64,000 bases of DNA, from assembly GCF_015687175.1 (NCBI RefSeq), contig NZ_JADPQG010000003.1, positions 596,260-660,259 on the forward strand, in the 5' to 3' direction. Position 1 is the stretch's first letter; each line of letters starts with the position of its first letter. Below the pieces are notes generated by a model. The model was not told where the DNA came from and searched no databases. It saw nothing but the letters and a program-made list of their open reading frames with translations. Positions 27,407 through 39,638 of this stretch are shown here, piece after piece. Position numbers and translations under genes: made by a program. The stretch comes from Reinekea sp. G2M2-21. Its GTDB lineage: Bacteria > Pseudomonadota > Gammaproteobacteria > Pseudomonadales > Natronospirillaceae.

Positions 27407-30400
27407 CTACTTGTTTAACGCCTGGCTCAGTGCTGCTTCGACTTCCTGAGCACTGATAGACGGCTTTTCACCGGTACGTTCGAGACGCTTACGCTTACGT
27501 TCTGCGTGGTACGCCAAACCGGTACCGGCTGGGATCAGTCGACCCACAACCACGTTTTCTTTCAGACCGCGTAGATAATCCCGCTTACCGGTTACCGCAC
27601 CTTCGGTCAGAACGCGTGTTGTTTCCTGGAACGATGCCGCTGAAATGAACGACTCCGTTGCCAAGGATGCCTTGGTAATACCCAGCAATACGCGTTCGAA
27701 CTTAGCTGTAATCTTGTTCTCTTCGTTTGCTTTGTCGTTACCTTCAAGCAGGTTCATGTATTCAACCTGATCACCCTTAATAAATTCAGTATCTCCACTG
27801 TCTGTAATCAGAGCTTTACGCAGCATCTGACGACAGATAACTTCAATGTGTTTGTCGTTAATGACAACACCCTGGAGTCGGTAAACTTCCTGAATTTCTT
27901 TAACGACGAACTTGGCCAGTGCCTCAACTCCAAGAACTCGCAATATATCATGCGGATTCATCGGACCGTCGGACAGAACCTCACCCTTCTCAACACGTTC
28001 ACCTTCGAACACGTTCATCTGACGCCACTTCGGAATCAGCTCTTCATAGCCTTCTGAACCGTCAGTCGGCGTAATAACGATACGCTTCTTACCTTTGGTT
28101 TCTTTACCGAAGGAGAAGGTGCCACTGATTTCCGCCAGAATCGCCGATTCTTTTGGTTTACGGGCTTCAAACAGGTCAGCAACTCGTGGCAGACCACCGG
28201 TGATGTCTTTGTTACCGCCAGATTCTTGCGGAATACGGGCAATAACGTCACCAATCTGCACTTCCGCACCACCGGACAAGCTCAACAGAGCACCATCTGG
28301 CAGGAAGTATTGAACAGGCTGATTCGTGTTACCAATCATGATGTCATCACCATTGGCGTCGACAATCTTGATCAATGGACGAATTTCTTTACCCGCTGCA
28401 TTTCGCTGCGCCTGCGGAATCACTTCCGTGGTGCTTACACCAGTCAGCTCATCGACCTTGCGGTTAATGGTAATACCATCATCCATGCCAATGAACTGAA
28501 CCTTACCAGCAACTTCCGACACGATTGGGTGTGTGTGTGGGTCCCAGCGAACAATCACGTCACCGGCATCGACTTTGGCACCATCCTGCACAGCAACCAC
28601 AGAACCGTAAGGCAACTTGTAGCGCTCACGCTCACGCCCGTGTTCGTCGGCAACCGCCAACAAACCCGAACGGGAAACCACCACCAAATGGCCATCTGCA
28701 CGGGTAACCGTTTTAACGTTATGCAAATGCACTTTACCGGCCTGCTTCACTTGTACGTTATCAATGGCTGATGAACTGGACGCCGCACCACCAATGTGGA
28801 ACGTACGCATTGTCAACTGTGTACCCGGTTCACCGATCGACTGTGCCGCGATAATACCAACCGCTTCACCGATGTTGATGCGGTGGCCACGTGCCAGGTC
28901 ACGGCCGTAACACTGCGCACAGATGCCAAAACGGGTTTCACACGTGATGGACGAACGAACCTTAATAGTATCGACACCCACACTGTCAATCTGCTCGGCA
29001 ATTTTTTCATCAATCATGACGCCAGCGCGGATAATTACATCATCCGTTGCCGGATCAATAATATCTTCCGCAGGAACACGACCTAGCACCTGAGTACCCA
29101 AACCAACAACAACGTCACCGCCGTCAATGATAGGCTCCAGGGTAATGCCGTTTTCGGTACCACAATCCAGTTCGGTCACGACCACATCCTGCGCGACGTC
29201 AACTAGACGACGGGTCAAGTAACCAGAGGATGCTGTCTTCAATGCGGTATCGGCCAAACCTTTACGCGCACCGTGCGTCGAGATGAAGTATTCACCAACG
29301 GACAAACCTTCACGGAAGTTAGCCTTAATTGGGTTTTCAATGATCGAGCCGTCTGGCTTAGCCATCAGACCACGCATACCCGCAAGCTGACGAATCTGGG
29401 TTGCACTACCACGAGCACCGGAGTCGGCCATCATAAATACGGCATTAAAAGAGTCAGTTTCAACTTCGTTGCCATCACGGTCGACGGTCATTTCCTTAGA
29501 AATACCTTCCATCATCGCTTTGGCAATCTGGTCGTTGGCACGAGACCAAAGGTCAACCACTTTGTTGTATTTCTCACCCTGAGTAATCAAACCTTGGGCA
29601 AACTGCTCTTCAACTTCCTGAACTTCCGCTTCTGACGCGGCCAGAATATCGTATTTGGCTTGTGGGATAACGAAGTCGTTAACACCAATCGATGAACCGG
29701 ATTTCGTTGCATAGCTGAAACCCATGTACATGACCTGGTCGGCAAAGACGACGGTTTCCTTCAGACCCACGGAACGGTAACACTCGTTCAGCAAGCCAGA
29801 GATCGCCTTCTTCTTCATCGGCTGGTTGACCATGTCGAATGGCATACCGTCTGGCGCAATCGAGAACAGGATCGTTCGACCAACGGTAGTGTCTTCGATA
29901 GAGATTTTCTCTTCGCGGGTACCGTCTTCGTTAATCTTAACCTGGCGAATACGAACCTTAACGATCGCTTGCAGGGCAACCTGACCTGCGCCGTAGGCTC
30001 GCTGCACTTCTTCAATGTTGGCGAACACCATGCCTTCGCCTTTCGCATTGACGCGCGCACGGGTCATGTAATAGAGACCCAACACAACGTCCTGCGACGG
30101 AACGATAATCGGTTCACCGGAAGCAGGTGACAGAATGTTGTTGGTCGACATCATCAGCGCACGAGCTTCAAGCTGAGCTTCAAGCGTTAGCGGAATATGG
30201 ACTGCCATCTGGTCACCGTCGAAGTCCGCGTTATAAGCCGCACACACCAGAGGGTGAAGGTTAATCGCTTTGCCTTCGATCAATACAGGTTCGAATGCCT
30301 GAATACCCAAACGGTGCAACGTTGGTGCACGGTTCAGCATGACCGGATGTTCACGGATCACTTCGTCGAGGATATCCCAGACGATAGGTTCTTCGCGCTC

Positions 30401-31603
30401 GACCATCTTCTTAGCAGCTTTGATGGTAGTCGCCAGACCACGGTGCTCAAGCTTGCTGAAGATGAACGGCTTGAACAATTCCAACGCCATTTTCTTCGGC
30501 AGACCACACTGGTGCAGACGCAGAGTAGGACCAACCACAATTACCGAACGGCCAGAATAGTCAACACGCTTACCCAATAAGTTCTGACGGAAACGACCTT
30601 GCTTACCTTTGATCATGTCAGCCAGGGACTTCAGCGGACGACGGTTCGACCCTGTGATGGCACGACCGCGACGACCGTTATCCAACAGCGCGTCTACAGA
30701 CTCCTGCAGCATACGCTTCTCGTTACGCACGATGATGTCCGGAGCAGAGAGCTCTAACAGGCGCTTCAATCGGTTGTTACGGTTAATCACGCGCCGATAC
30801 AGATCGTTCAAATCAGACGTTGCGAAACGACCGCCATCCAGAGGCACCAGAGGACGCAGATCTGGCGGCAGAACCGGCAGAACGGTCATCACCATCCACT
30901 CTGGGTTGTTGCCTGACTTGTAGAAGGCTTCCAGAAGTTTCAGACGCTTGGACAGCTTCTTGATCTTGGTTTCAGAGTTGGTCGCAGGAATTTCTTCACG
31001 CAATGTCGCAATTTCACCTTCGAGGTCGATTGCTTCCAACAATTTCTGAACGGCTTCCGCACCCATGCGAGCGTCGAAGTCGTCACCGAATTCTTCAATG
31101 GCTTCGTAGTACTCTTCATCGGTCAGCAGCTGCGCTTTTTCCAGACTGGTTAAGCCTGGATCGATCACAACGAAGCTCTCGTAATAGAGAATGCGTTCAA
31201 TATCACGCAACGTCATGTCCAGCATCAAACCGATGCGGGATGGCAGTGACTTCAAGAACCAAATGTGTGCAACAGGCGCAGCCAGTTCGATGTGGCCCAT
31301 GCGCTCACGACGAACTTTCGCCTGAGTCACTTCTACGCCACACTTCTCACAGATAACACCACGGTGCTTCAAACGCTTGTACTTACCACACAAGCATTCG
31401 TAATCTTTGATAGGCCCAAAAATACGGGCACAGAATAAACCATCACGCTCAGGCTTGAACGTACGATAGTTAATAGTTTCCGGCTTCTTCACTTCACCAA
31501 AAGACCATGAACGAATCATGTCCGGTGAGGCAAGACCAATGCGGATAGAATCGAATTCCTCGGCCTGGCCTTGTGTTTTCAGCAGGTTTAATAAATCTTT
31601 CAT
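27407..31603 (-). CDS. rpoC: RNA polymerase subunit beta'
   Basis: 1398 residues, usual gammaproteobacterial length. N-terminal zinc ribbon [22 protein letters not shown] (Cys at about 70, 72, 85, 88, quoted by position), catalytic [12 protein letters not shown] (about 460), trigger loop and bridge helix region with [19 protein letters not shown], and the second zinc site [15 protein letters not shown] (about 890). It follows rpoB after 58 bases. Nothing abnormal noted. Confidence 0.99.
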   Translation of the reverse strand: MKDLLNLLKTQGQAEEFDSIRIGLASPDMIRSWSFGEVKKPETINYRTFKPERDGLFCARIFGPIKDYECLCGKYKRLKHRGVICEKCGVEVTQAKVRRERMGHIELAAPVAHIWFLKSLPSRIGLMLDMTLRDIERILYYESFVVIDPGLTSLEKAQLLTDEEYYEAIEEFGDDFDARMGAEAVQKLLEAIDLEGEIATLREEIPATNSETKIKKLSKRLKLLEAFYKSGNNPEWMVMTVLPVLPPDLRPLVPLDGGRFATSDLNDLYRRVINRNNRLKRLLELSAPDIIVRNEKRMLQESVDALLDNGRRGRAITGSNRRPLKSLADMIKGKQGRFRQNLLGKRVDYSGRSVIVVGPTLRLHQCGLPKKMALELFKPFIFSKLEHRGLATTIKAAKKMVEREEPIVWDILDEVIREHPVMLNRAPTLHRLGIQAFEPVLIEGKAINLHPLVCAAYNADFDGDQMAVHIPLTLEAQLEARALMMSTNNILSPASGEPIIVPSQDVVLGLYYMTRARVNAKGEGMVFANIEEVQRAYGAGQVALQAIVKVRIRQVKINEDGTREEKISIEDTTVGRTILFSIAPDGMPFDMVNQPMKKKAISGLLNECYRSVGLKETVVFADQVMYMGFSYATKSGSSIGVNDFVIPQAKYDILAASEAEVQEVEEQFAQGLITQGEKYNKVVDLWSRANDQIAKAMMEGISKEMTVDRDGNEVETDSFNAVFMMADSGARGSATQIRQLAGMRGLMAKPDGSIIENPIKANFREGLSVGEYFISTHGARKGLADTALKTASSGYLTRRLVDVAQDVVVTELDCGTENGITLEPIIDGGDVVVGLGTQVLGRVPAEDIIDPATDDVIIRAGVMIDEKIAEQIDSVGVDTIKVRSSITCETRFGICAQCYGRDLARGHRINIGEAVGIIAAQSIGEPGTQLTMRTFHIGGAASSSSAIDNVQVKQAGKVHLHNVKTVTRADGHLVVVSRSGLLAVADEHGRERERYKLPYGSVVAVQDGAKVDAGDVIVRWDPHTHPIVSEVAGKVQFIGMDDGITINRKVDELTGVSTTEVIPQAQRNAAGKEIRPLIKIVDANGDDIMIGNTNQPVQYFLPDGALLSLSGGAEVQIGDVIARIPQESGGNKDITGGLPRVADLFEARKPKESAILAEISGTFSFGKETKGKKRIVITPTDGSEGYEELIPKWRQMNVFEGERVEKGEVLSDGPMNPHDILRVLGVEALAKFVVKEIQEVYRLQGVVINDKHIEVICRQMLRKALITDSGDTEFIKGDQVEYMNLLEGNDKANEENKITAKFERVLLGITKASLATESFISAASFQETTRVLTEGAVTGKRDYLRGLKENVVVGRLIPAGTGLAYHAERKRKRLERTGEKPSISAQEVEAALSQALNK

Positions 31604-31661
31604 GTTTCAGCTCCACAGGGAGTTGGCAACCGGGCAGCCATTGCTGGCTGCCCACCGTTCA

Positions 31662-34600
31662 TCACTCTTCGTTTTCCAGCTCGATATCGATACCGAGAGA
31701 GCGGATTTCTTTCACCAATACGTTGAAAGATTCCGGCATGCCCGGCTCCATACGGTGGTCGCCGTCGACAATGTTTTTATACATCTTCGTACGGCCATTC
31801 ACGTCGTCCGATTTCACTGTCAGCATTTCCTGCAAGGTATAAGCGGCACCGTATGCTTCCAGTGCCCATACTTCCATCTCACCAAAACGCTGACCACCAA
31901 ACTGAGCTTTACCACCCAGAGGCTGTTGTGTGACCAGACTGTAAGAGCCGGTAGAACGGGCATGCATTTTGTCGTCAACCAAGTGGTTCAACTTCAGCAT
32001 GTACATGTAACCGACTGTCGTTTTGTTTTCGAAGAGGTCACCGGTACGTCCGTCCCACAGCTGGATCTGACCGGAGTCATCCATACCTGCAAGGCGTAAC
32101 AGACCTTTAACTTCTTCTTCTTTCGCACCATCGAACACCGGCGTTGCAATAGGCACACCTTTGCTGAGGTTTTTCGCCAGTTCACGGATTTCATCATCCG
32201 AGAAGTCGCCGAGGGTTTCGTTACGGTAGCCTTTACCGGACTGATTATAGATCTGGTCCATAAAATCGCGGATTTCAGCAATACTGCGCTGTTCTTCCAC
32301 CATCTCGTTGATACGATCGCCCAGACCTTTGGCAGCGGCACCCAAGTGCGTTTCCAGAATCTGACCAACGTTCATACGTGACGGTACACCCAATGGGTTC
32401 AGAACCACGTCAACCGGGTTGCCCTTTTCGTCATACGGCATGTCTTCGACAGGCATGATGACGGAGATAACACCCTTGTTACCGTGACGACCCGCCATCT
32501 TGTCACCAGGCTGAATGCGACGTTTAACGGCAAGGTAGACTTTAACGACTTTCAATACGCCAGGCTGCAGATCATCACCTGACTGCAACTTACGTTTTTT
32601 GTCGTCGAAACGCTCTTCCTGATCGTGCTTACGCTCTTTCAGTCGAGCTTCAGCAGCCTCCAACTGAGCAGCCAATGCTTCATCCTGCATGCGCAGCTTA
32701 AACCAGTCTGATCGTGGCAGAGCTTTCAGGTAATCCTGAGTCAGCACGTCACCTTTTTTCAGGTCTGGACCGCCAGCAACCGTTTGACCGACGAAGGCAT
32801 CGTTCAATCGCTCGAACACGGTATCTTCAACAATACGGTACTCTGCATTAAGGTCTTTACGGAACTCTTCCAGAGCCTGACGTTCGATGTCTTTTGAGCG
32901 CTGATCACGCTCGACACCATCACGGGTGAATGTCTGTACATCGATAACGGTACCGCGCATGCCACCTTTAACACGCAAAGACGTGTCTTTAACGTCAGAG
33001 GCTTTCTCACCGAAGATCGCACGTAACAGCTTTTCTTCAGGGGTCAACTGTGTCTCAGACTTAGGCGTAACCTTACCCACCAGGATGTCACCAGGGCCCA
33101 CTTCGGCACCGATGTACACAATACCCGACTCATCCAGCTTACTCAGCGCAGACTCACCGACGTTTGGAATATCCGCAGTAATTTCTTCAGGCCCTAACTT
33201 AGTATCACGAGCGATACAGGTCAGTTCCTGAATGTGGATAGAGGTAAAACGATCTTCCTGAACAACTTTCTCAGATACCAGAATGGAGTCTTCGTAGTTG
33301 TAACCGTTCCAAGGCATGAAGGCGATGCGCATGTTCTGACCGAGCGCTAACTCGCCCAGGTCAACAGACGGACCGTCTGCCAAAACATCACCCCGAGCAA
33401 TCACATCACCCTGACGGACGATAGTGCGCTGGTTGATACAGGTGTTCTGGTTAGAGCGGGTGTATTTCGTCAGATTGTAGATATCGACACCGGCGTCATC
33501 TTCGCCAATTTCGTCGTCATCCACTTTAATAACGATACGCGATGCATCGACGTATTCGATAACACCACCACGATCCGCAACCACACAGACACCGGAGTCA
33601 ACCGCAACATTACGTTCAATACCGGTACCTACCAGCGGCTTATCAGACTTCAGAGTAGGAACCGCCTGACGTTGCATGTTCGATCCCATCAAGGCTCGGT
33701 TAGCGTCATCGTGTTCCAGGAATGGAATCAGCGAGGCCGCAACAGATACTACCTGACGAGGTGATACATCCATCATGTCGACTTTTTCAAGCGGTGCCAT
33801 GGTGAACTCATTCTGGTGACGAACCTGAACAAACTCGCCTTGAATCATGCCATTGTCATCAACAGGCACGTTTGCCTGTGCAATGGTGTGGCGTGCTTCA
33901 TCAATCGCAGACAGGTAGACAATTTCATCGCTGATCTTGCCATTCTCAACTTTACGATAAGGTGTTTCCAGGAAACCGTAGCTGTTGGTACGCGCATAAG
34001 TAGAGAGCGTATTGATCAAACCAATGTTTGGACCTTCCGGCGTCTCAATAGGACATACCCGGCCATAGTGCGTCGGGTGTACGTCACGCACTTCGAAACC
34101 GGCACGTTCACGGGTCAAACCACCAGGTCCTAATGCAGAAACACGACGCTTGTTGGTAATACCGGACAGCGGGTTGTTCTGATCCATAAACTGAGACAGC
34201 TGAGAAGATCCGAAAAACTCTTTAATCGCAGCAGCAACAGGCTTGGCGTTCACCAAATCCTGAGGCATCAAGCCTTCGCTTTCTGCCATGGATAGTCGCT
34301 CACGAACCGCACGTTCAACACGCACCAGACCGACACGGAACTGGTTTTCAGCCATCTCACCGACTGAACGTACACGACGGTTACCCAAGTGATCGATGTC
34401 ATCGACGGTGCCGTGGCCGTTACGGATATCTATCAATGTTTTCACAACATCAACGATATCTTCACGGGACAGGGTGCCCTCACCCACGTCTTCTTCACGT
34501 CCCAAACGACGGTTGAACTTCATTCGACCAACAGCAGACAGATCGTAACGGTCTGAGGTAAAGAACAGATTCTGGAATAAAGTTTCCGCAGATTCTTTTG

Positions 34601-35744
34601 TTGGTGGTTCACCAGGGCGCATCATGCGGTAGATTTCGACCAATGCTTCTAACGGCGTGCTGGTCGGGTCATTACGCAAGGTGTCAGAAATAAAGGCGCC
34701 ACAATCCAGATCGTTGGTGTACAGAGTTTCGAATGATCCAATACCCTGCTCTTTAATCTGTTCCAATACGTCTGGCGTGATTTCATCGTTACAGTTAGCA
34801 ACGATTTCACCGGTCTTGGCATTGACAATGTCTGTCGCCAGCGCCTTGCCATACAGGTAGGAGTCGGGAATGATAACTTTGTCCAATCCAGCCTGTTCCA
34901 ACAGACGGATGTGCCGGGCCGTGATTCGACGACCTTCTTCGACAATAACATTGCCTTCAGCATCTTTGATTTCAAAGCCAGCGGTCTCACCTTTCAGGCG
35001 ATCCGCAACGATCATCATTTCGATGACTTCGCCACTCACCGTGTAGGACACACGTTCAAAGAACATGTCCAACATTTCCTGGTTTGTGTACTCAAGCGCA
35101 CGCAACAGAATGGTTGCTGGCAACTTACGGCGACGGTCGATTCGGACGAAAACCTGATCCTTCGGATCAAACTCGAAATCCAACCATGAACCACGGTAAG
35201 GTATAACACGAGCAGAATGCAGCAACTTACCGGAGCTGTGCGTTTTGCCTTTATCGTGATCAAAGAACACACCAGGAGAACGGTGCAACTGGGAAACAAC
35301 AACACGCTCGGTACCATTGACGATAAAGGTACCGTTGTCCGTCATCAATGGGATTTCACCCATGTAGACTTCCTGTTCCTTGATATCCTTGATTGCTTTG
35401 CTCGGCGAGTCTTTATCATAAATGATCAGACGCACTTTCACTCGCAACGGAGCAGCATAAGTAACACCACGCAATTGACATTCTTTCACGTCAAACGCTG
35501 GCTTGCCCAACTTATAGCTCACATATTCCAGTGCAGCATTGCCAGAATAACTGACAATTGGAAAAACAGATTTAAAGGCAGCATGCAAGCCACTATCTTG
35601 ACGTTCGGCGGCGTCAAAATCTGCTTGCAGGAAACTCCGATAAGAGTCCAATTGAATTGCGAGCAGGTATGGAATATCCATAACGGGCTCAAGTTTACCG
35701 AAATCCTTACGAATTCGCTTTTTCTCGGTGTAAGAGTATGCCAT
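31662..35744 (-). CDS. rpoB: RNA polymerase subunit beta
   Basis: 1360 residues starting [16 protein letters not shown]; the in-frame start two codons upstream is less likely. The rifampicin region reads [26 protein letters not shown]. Compared with E. coli SEITHKRRIS it has Gly for Glu523 and Asn for His526 (codon AAC at 34152-34154), while Asp516 and Ser531 equivalents are kept. Asn at 526 is a known acquired rifamycin-resistance substitution in other bacteria. Catalytic and beta' contacts, including RHGNKGVIS near residue 1070, are intact. Confidence 0.99.
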   Translation of the reverse strand: MAYSYTEKKRIRKDFGKLEPVMDIPYLLAIQLDSYRSFLQADFDAAERQDSGLHAAFKSVFPIVSYSGNAALEYVSYKLGKPAFDVKECQLRGVTYAAPLRVKVRLIIYDKDSPSKAIKDIKEQEVYMGEIPLMTDNGTFIVNGTERVVVSQLHRSPGVFFDHDKGKTHSSGKLLHSARVIPYRGSWLDFEFDPKDQVFVRIDRRRKLPATILLRALEYTNQEMLDMFFERVSYTVSGEVIEMMIVADRLKGETAGFEIKDAEGNVIVEEGRRITARHIRLLEQAGLDKVIIPDSYLYGKALATDIVNAKTGEIVANCNDEITPDVLEQIKEQGIGSFETLYTNDLDCGAFISDTLRNDPTSTPLEALVEIYRMMRPGEPPTKESAETLFQNLFFTSDRYDLSAVGRMKFNRRLGREEDVGEGTLSREDIVDVVKTLIDIRNGHGTVDDIDHLGNRRVRSVGEMAENQFRVGLVRVERAVRERLSMAESEGLMPQDLVNAKPVAAAIKEFFGSSQLSQFMDQNNPLSGITNKRRVSALGPGGLTRERAGFEVRDVHPTHYGRVCPIETPEGPNIGLINTLSTYARTNSYGFLETPYRKVENGKISDEIVYLSAIDEARHTIAQANVPVDDNGMIQGEFVQVRHQNEFTMAPLEKVDMMDVSPRQVVSVAASLIPFLEHDDANRALMGSNMQRQAVPTLKSDKPLVGTGIERNVAVDSGVCVVADRGGVIEYVDASRIVIKVDDDEIGEDDAGVDIYNLTKYTRSNQNTCINQRTIVRQGDVIARGDVLADGPSVDLGELALGQNMRIAFMPWNGYNYEDSILVSEKVVQEDRFTSIHIQELTCIARDTKLGPEEITADIPNVGESALSKLDESGIVYIGAEVGPGDILVGKVTPKSETQLTPEEKLLRAIFGEKASDVKDTSLRVKGGMRGTVIDVQTFTRDGVERDQRSKDIERQALEEFRKDLNAEYRIVEDTVFERLNDAFVGQTVAGGPDLKKGDVLTQDYLKALPRSDWFKLRMQDEALAAQLEAAEARLKERKHDQEERFDDKKRKLQSGDDLQPGVLKVVKVYLAVKRRIQPGDKMAGRHGNKGVISVIMPVEDMPYDEKGNPVDVVLNPLGVPSRMNVGQILETHLGAAAKGLGDRINEMVEEQRSIAEIRDFMDQIYNQSGKGYRNETLGDFSDDEIRELAKNLSKGVPIATPVFDGAKEEEVKGLLRLAGMDDSGQIQLWDGRTGDLFENKTTVGYMYMLKLNHLVDDKMHARSTGSYSLVTQQPLGGKAQFGGQRFGEMEVWALEAYGAAYTLQEMLTVKSDDVNGRTKMYKNIVDGDHRMEPGMPESFNVLVKEIRSLGIDIELENEE

Positions 35745-36027
35745 CAGCAATCCCCAGCTTGTTCACCAACGGTGTGTCTGAGTGGTTGAACCGCAAAATG
35801 CGGCTTATCGGAATACAGTTGTCAGCAGACAGGTCTAACAACTCCGACTTTCACTTCCTGTGCGCTCGTTATATGAGCCCCAGTGCCTAAGCACTTAATC
35901 CTGTAAATTAACCCAATTTGAGCCAACTTAGAAAACTAAATCCTGTAAGACAGGAAAAGGCCGGTAACCAAACAGGCTACCAGCCAATATCAATTGAATG
36001 ACAAGAGCGCCATCCAATGCGTATGAA

Positions 36028-36390
36028 TTACTTCAATTCTACGCTAGCGCCAGCTTCTTCAAGCTTAGCTTTGATTTCTTCAGCTTCTGCTTTCTCAACG
36101 CCTTCCTTCAATGGAGAAGGAGCGCCGTCAACCAGGCCTTTCGCTTCTTTCAGGCCAAGACCTGTGATTTCACGAACAACCTTAATAACGTTAACTTTCT
36201 TGTCGCCAGCAGCAGTCAGAACGACGTCGAAGTCAGTCTTTTCTTCAGCAGCGGCAGCAGCAGGACCAGCAACAGCGGCAGCTGCAGCAGATACGCCAAA
36301 TTTTTCTTCCATTGCTTCGATCAATTCTACAACGTCTTTTACAGACATTTCAGCAACAGCATTGATGATATCGTCTTTAGTCAGAGACAT
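36028..36390 (-). CDS. rplL: 50S ribosomal protein L7/L12
   Basis: 120 residues: N-terminal dimer domain ([16 protein letters not shown]), an Ala-rich hinge (about 33-52), then the globular factor-binding domain ([21 protein letters not shown]). It forms the flexible stalk recruiting EF-Tu and EF-G. Follows rplJ after 81 bases. The 283 bases to rpoB (35745-36027) hold no gene; a small hairpin TCCTGT-AAG-ACAGGA is at 35941-35955, where E. coli has an attenuator and RNase III site. Confidence 0.99.
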   Translation of the reverse strand: MSLTKDDIINAVAEMSVKDVVELIEAMEEKFGVSAAAAAVAGPAAAAAEEKTDFDVVLTAAGDKKVNVIKVVREITGLGLKEAKGLVDGAPSPLKEGVEKAEAEEIKAKLEEAGASVELK

Positions 36391-36471
36391 GACTTAATTC
36401 CTAATCTGTTTGAGGCTTCGCCCCAATAAACCGTTAAATAAACTACGCAACTCTCATTAATTGAGGGTAAA

Positions 36472-36966
36472 TTACGCAGCTTCCTGTTCTTTCTGGTCGC
36501 GCAATGCGGCCAACGTACGTACCAGCTTGCCTGCAGATGCTTCTTTCAGAACCATCATCAGTTTCGCAATTGCTTCGTCGTAAGTTGGTAAGCTTGCCAA
36601 TGTTGCGACAGGTGTAATTTCACCTTCGAACATCGCAGTTTTTAATTCCAGCTTTTCGTTTGTTTTCGCAAAGTCATTCAGAATACGGGCGCCCGCACCT
36701 GGATGTTCCATTGAGAAAGCAATCAGCGTCGGACCGACAAAAGAGTCAGCCAGGCCTTCATAAGAAGTGCCTTTAACCGCGCGGCGAGCCAGCGTATTAC
36801 GTACAACCTTCAGCCATACGCCATTGTCGCGAGCCAGCTTACGCAATGCAGTCATGTCATTCACTGCAACGCCACGTGAGTCTGCAACAACTGCAGACAG
36901 GGCGCCTTGCGCTTGCTCTTGTACCTCAGCAACAATCGCTTTTTTGCCTTCGAGATTCAGTGCCAC
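36472..36966 (-). CDS. rplJ: 50S ribosomal protein L10
   Basis: 164 residues, typical L10: [19 protein letters not shown], then [17 protein letters not shown]. It anchors L7/L12 dimers to 23S rRNA and, as the L10-L12 complex, represses its own mRNA through the leader just upstream. AGGAG precedes the start. Confidence 0.99.
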   Translation of the reverse strand: MALNLEGKKAIVAEVQEQAQGALSAVVADSRGVAVNDMTALRKLARDNGVWLKVVRNTLARRAVKGTSYEGLADSFVGPTLIAFSMEHPGAGARILNDFAKTNEKLELKTAMFEGEITPVATLASLPTYDEAIAKLMMVLKEASAGKLVRTLAALRDQKEQEAA

Positions 36967-37140
36967 TGAAAAATCTCCTGTTAACAGCCCGGAAACCGGG
37001 CCTACCTCTTTTTCGATTCTTGCGAATCGACCTGTTTAACGGCAACAGAGTAAGCTCATAAAATATGTGCTCGGGTTACCGTCTGCGTAGGAAATTAAGA
37101 ATGTAACCATTCACCTACGGTCTTTGACTGTGCGAGCGAT
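36967..37140 (-). ncRNA. L10 leader, autoregulatory 5' region of rplJL
   Basis: The 204-base gap upstream of rplJ is expected to hold the L10-binding leader known in gammaproteobacteria. Near the start codon the minus strand reads GCCCGGTTTCCGGGC, then TGTTAACAGGAG, so a hairpin stands directly before the ribosome-binding site. Assigned by position and this hairpin; the limits are approximate and no covariance search was done. Confidence 0.5.
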
Positions 37141-37170
37141 GCCGAAACACCCTCACACCCCAAAGTTCGT

Positions 37171-37866
37171 TTAGACGCTTAAAGTGCTCTGGTCGATAGT
37201 GACACCAGGACCCATAGTGGTCGACAGTGACACCTTCTTCACATAAACACCTTTAGCAGAAGCTGGCTTCAGCTTCTTAAGATCAGCAATCAACGCTTCT
37301 GCGTTTTGCTTGATGGCTGCTGCGTCGAATTCAATTTTACCGATACACGCGTGAATAATGCCGTTCTTGTCAGTACGGAAACGCGCCTGACCAGACTTCG
37401 CATTCTTAACGGCGGTTGCAACGTCAGCGGTGACAGTACCAACCTTAGGGTTTGGCATCAGACCACGTGGGCCCAACAATTGACCCAGCTGACCGACAAC
37501 GCGCATCGCATCCGGAGAAGCAATAACAACACCGAAGTTCAGGTCACCGGCTTTCATTTGCTCAGCCAGATCATCCATACCTACAGCTTCTGCACCCGCT
37601 GCCTTAGCAGCTTCAGCGTTTTCACCCTGAGCAAAAACAGCTACGCGGACGTCTTTACCAGTACCGTTTGGCAATACAGTAGAGCCACGAACGTTCTGAT
37701 CCGATTTACGAGCGTCAATACCCAAATTAACAGAGATATCAACAGACTCTTTAAACTTAACAGTAGACAGCTCTTTCAACACTGCTACAGCTTCTTCAAA
37801 ACTGTAAGCCTTGGTTGATTCAATTTTTTCCTGCGCTAAACGAGCGCGCTTAGTCAACTTAGCCAT
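37171..37866 (-). CDS. rplA: 50S ribosomal protein L1
   Basis: 231 residues from ATG 37866 ([15 protein letters not shown]); the preceding GTG would add one residue. Conserved [10 protein letters not shown] and [16 protein letters not shown] are present. The start codon shares its A with the stop codon of rplK (TGATG). L1 forms the L1 stalk and represses the rplKA mRNA in E. coli. Confidence 0.98.
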   Translation of the reverse strand: MAKLTKRARLAQEKIESTKAYSFEEAVAVLKELSTVKFKESVDISVNLGIDARKSDQNVRGSTVLPNGTGKDVRVAVFAQGENAEAAKAAGAEAVGMDDLAEQMKAGDLNFGVVIASPDAMRVVGQLGQLLGPRGLMPNPKVGTVTADVATAVKNAKSGQARFRTDKNGIIHACIGKIEFDAAAIKQNAEALIADLKKLKPASAKGVYVKKVSLSTTMGPGVTIDQSTLSV

Positions 37867-38300
37867 CACTCAACACCCTCAACGTTTAGACCCATGCTAC
37901 GAGCGGTACCTGCGATAGTACGCACTGCTGCGTCCATATCAGAAGCCGTCAGGTCAGGATTCTTAGTAGTCGCAATCTCTTCCAATTGAGCACGGCTAAC
38001 CGTACCTACTTTCTGAGTATTTGGACGACCAGAACCACTCTTGATGCCTGCCGCTTTCTTCAACAGAATAGAAGCTGGCGGAGTTTTGGTGATAAAGGTA
38101 AAGCTACGGTCTGCATACACAGTGATAACAACCGGAGTCGGCAAGCCTGGCTCCAATTTCTGCGTTTCAGCATTGAACGCCTTACAGAATTCCATGATGT
38201 TCACACCATGCTGACCCAGTGCTGGACCAACTGGTGGACTTGGGTTGGCCTGACCGGCCTTCACTTGCAGCTTAATATAAGCCGTGACTTTCTTAGCCAT
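37866..38300 (-). CDS. rplK: 50S ribosomal protein L11
   Basis: 144 residues. N-terminal domain [32 protein letters not shown] sequence (thiostrepton-binding, Pro-rich) and C-terminal rRNA-binding domain with [14 protein letters not shown]. It binds the GTPase centre and is needed for RelA activation. Preceded by a terminator-like hairpin at 38361-38385 separating it from nusG. Confidence 0.98.
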   Translation of the reverse strand: MAKKVTAYIKLQVKAGQANPSPPVGPALGQHGVNIMEFCKAFNAETQKLEPGLPTPVVITVYADRSFTFITKTPPASILLKKAAGIKSGSGRPNTQKVGTVSRAQLEEIATTKNPDLTASDMDAAVRTIAGTARSMGLNVEGVE

Positions 38301-38360
38301 GATAGCTTCCTCTTAATGGGTTCTAACGCCTTTCAGCTCCCCGCTTCACACATCAGAACG

Positions 38361-38385
38361 AAAAATACCCGGCCAATGACCAGGT
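38361..38385 (-). terminator. terminator between nusG and rplK
   Basis: On the minus strand ACCTGG-TCATTGG-CCGGGT followed by ATTTTT: six base pairs with one G-T, then a T-run. It would end or attenuate the tRNA-Trp-secE-nusG transcript. Confidence 0.7.
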
Positions 38386-38405
38386 GTTTTCATTCTTAAC
38401 AAATC

Positions 38406-38939
38406 TTAACCTTTTTCGACCTGAGAAAACTCAAGCTCTACCGGAGTCGCCCGGCCGAAGATCGATACAGACACCTGCAATCGACTCTTCTCATAATTCA
38501 CTTTTTCTACCGTACCATTGAAGTCAGCGAACGGACCATCAGTTACTCGCACAACTTCGCCTGGCTCATATATCGTCTTCTGAGTTGGCTTATCGGCACC
38601 GTCTTTGACACGCTGCAGAATCGCATCAGCCTCTTTCGGTGAGAGCGGAGCTGGCTTCTCAGCAGTACCACCAATGAAACCCATGACTCGCGGAGTATCT
38701 TTCACCAAGTGCCATGAATCATCGTTCATTTCCATCTCGACCAACACATAGCCGGGATAGAACTTACGCTCACTCTTACGCTTCTTGCCGTCTCGCATCT
38801 CAACCACAGATTCGGTTGGCACCAAGATTTCTCCGAACAGATCTTGCATACCCTGCAACTCAACCTGCTCTTTCAGCGAATTTGCTACACGCTTCTCATA
38901 GCCAGAGTAAGCATGCACGACATAGAATCGTTTTGTCAT
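38406..38939 (-). CDS. nusG: transcription termination/antitermination factor NusG
   Basis: 177 residues. NGN domain ([42 protein letters not shown]) then the KOW motif ([21 protein letters not shown], about 125-145). It binds RNA polymerase and links it to Rho or to ribosomal S10. Ten bases separate it from secE, as in other gammaproteobacteria. Confidence 0.99.
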   Translation of the reverse strand: MTKRFYVVHAYSGYEKRVANSLKEQVELQGMQDLFGEILVPTESVVEMRDGKKRKSERKFYPGYVLVEMEMNDDSWHLVKDTPRVMGFIGGTAEKPAPLSPKEADAILQRVKDGADKPTQKTIYEPGEVVRVTDGPFADFNGTVEKVNYEKSRLQVSVSIFGRATPVELEFSQVEKG

Positions 38940-38948
38940 AGTGCAACC

Positions 38949-39317
38949 TTACCCAAAGACCATCGACAGCAACCACCCGATCAGGGTGTCCACCAACCAC
39001 AAAATAACCGCCACCAGAAACACAAAACCCAAGACAACCAAGGTCGTCTGCACGGTTTCCTGACGCGTCGGCCAGACCACCTTGCGTATTTCAACCCAGG
39101 CCTCCTTACGCAGACGATTAGTTGCCTTGCCGCGCTCAGTGGTCAAAGCAACCAATACAGCAATGACCAGAGCCAGAACCACACCCAATACACGGAAGAT
39201 CAACGACTCCGCAGAAAAGTAGTAGTTACCACCAATGGCTGCTGCAATCAGTGCAACAACGATAAACCACTTAAAAATATCAAACGCTGAGTTTGATGAA
39301 TTCACCTGAGCATTCAT
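38949..39317 (-). CDS. secE: preprotein translocase subunit SecE
   Basis: 122 residues with three hydrophobic segments (about 15-32, 38-55 and 95-115), the three-helix form of enterobacteria and pseudomonads. The conserved cytoplasmic amphipathic helix reads WVEIRKVVWPTRQET (about 75-90). SecE clamps SecY in the inner membrane. Follows tRNA-Trp. Confidence 0.98.
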   Translation of the reverse strand: MNAQVNSSNSAFDIFKWFIVVALIAAAIGGNYYFSAESLIFRVLGVVLALVIAVLVALTTERGKATNRLRKEAWVEIRKVVWPTRQETVQTTLVVLGFVFLVAVILWLVDTLIGWLLSMVFG

Positions 39318-39356
39318 TCAGCAAGACACCTGTGCTGTTGGTATTTGTAAATAATG

Positions 39357-39432
39357 TGGCAGGCCAGGAGGGACTCGAACCCCCAACTTTCGGTTTTGGA
39401 GACCGACGCTCTACCAATTGAACTACTGGCCT
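39357..39432 (-). tRNA. tRNA-Trp (CCA)
   Basis: 76 bases including encoded CCA. The acceptor stem AGGCCAG pairs with CTGGCCT, the T-loop is GGTTCGAGTC, and the anticodon CCA stands in GTCTCCAAAA. It heads the secE-nusG transcript, as is usual; in other gammaproteobacteria tufB lies directly upstream. Confidence 0.97.
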
Positions 39433-39452
39433 ATTACTTAATTGGGCGGCGG

Positions 39453-39481
39453 ATTCTAAGCTACCACCCAGTGCTTTTCAA
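39453..39481 (-). promoter_or_regulatory. sigma-70 promoter of tRNA-Trp-secE-nusG
   Basis: -35 TTGAAA (39476-39481), exactly 17 bases of spacer, -10 TAGAAT (39453-39458), then the GC-rich discriminator CCGCCGCCC. It gives tRNA-Trp its own promoter, consistent with its separation from tufB. Confidence 0.8.
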
Positions 39482-39596
39482 GCACTTCGTAATGCTTTTT
39501 CGAAGATTCTTCAAAAAAGTATTGGTAAGTCGATTTGAAGTTGCGCATGTTATTGAAAATTAACCGTTATTTCCATCTTTTTAAGAAAATACTTTA

Positions 39597-39625
39597 AAAA
39601 AAGTCCCAGCAAAGACTTGGGACTT
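39597..39625 (-). terminator. terminator of the puuR-like gene
   Basis: AAGTCCCA...TTGGGACTT (39601-39625) with TTTTTT on the minus strand, 14 bases after the stop codon of the regulator. Confidence 0.85.
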
Positions 39626-39638
39626 CGGGTTAACCGTT

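Noticed and set aside
28226..28771. Long open frames opposite rpoC, rpoB, rplA, tuf and other core genes
   Set aside because: They are antisense shadows of strongly biased coding sequence.
39357..39432. tRNA-Trp as integration site for the polyamine island
   Set aside because: The island abuts the 5' side of the tRNA, no duplicated tRNA 3' end was seen at 59.1 kb, and there is no integrase.
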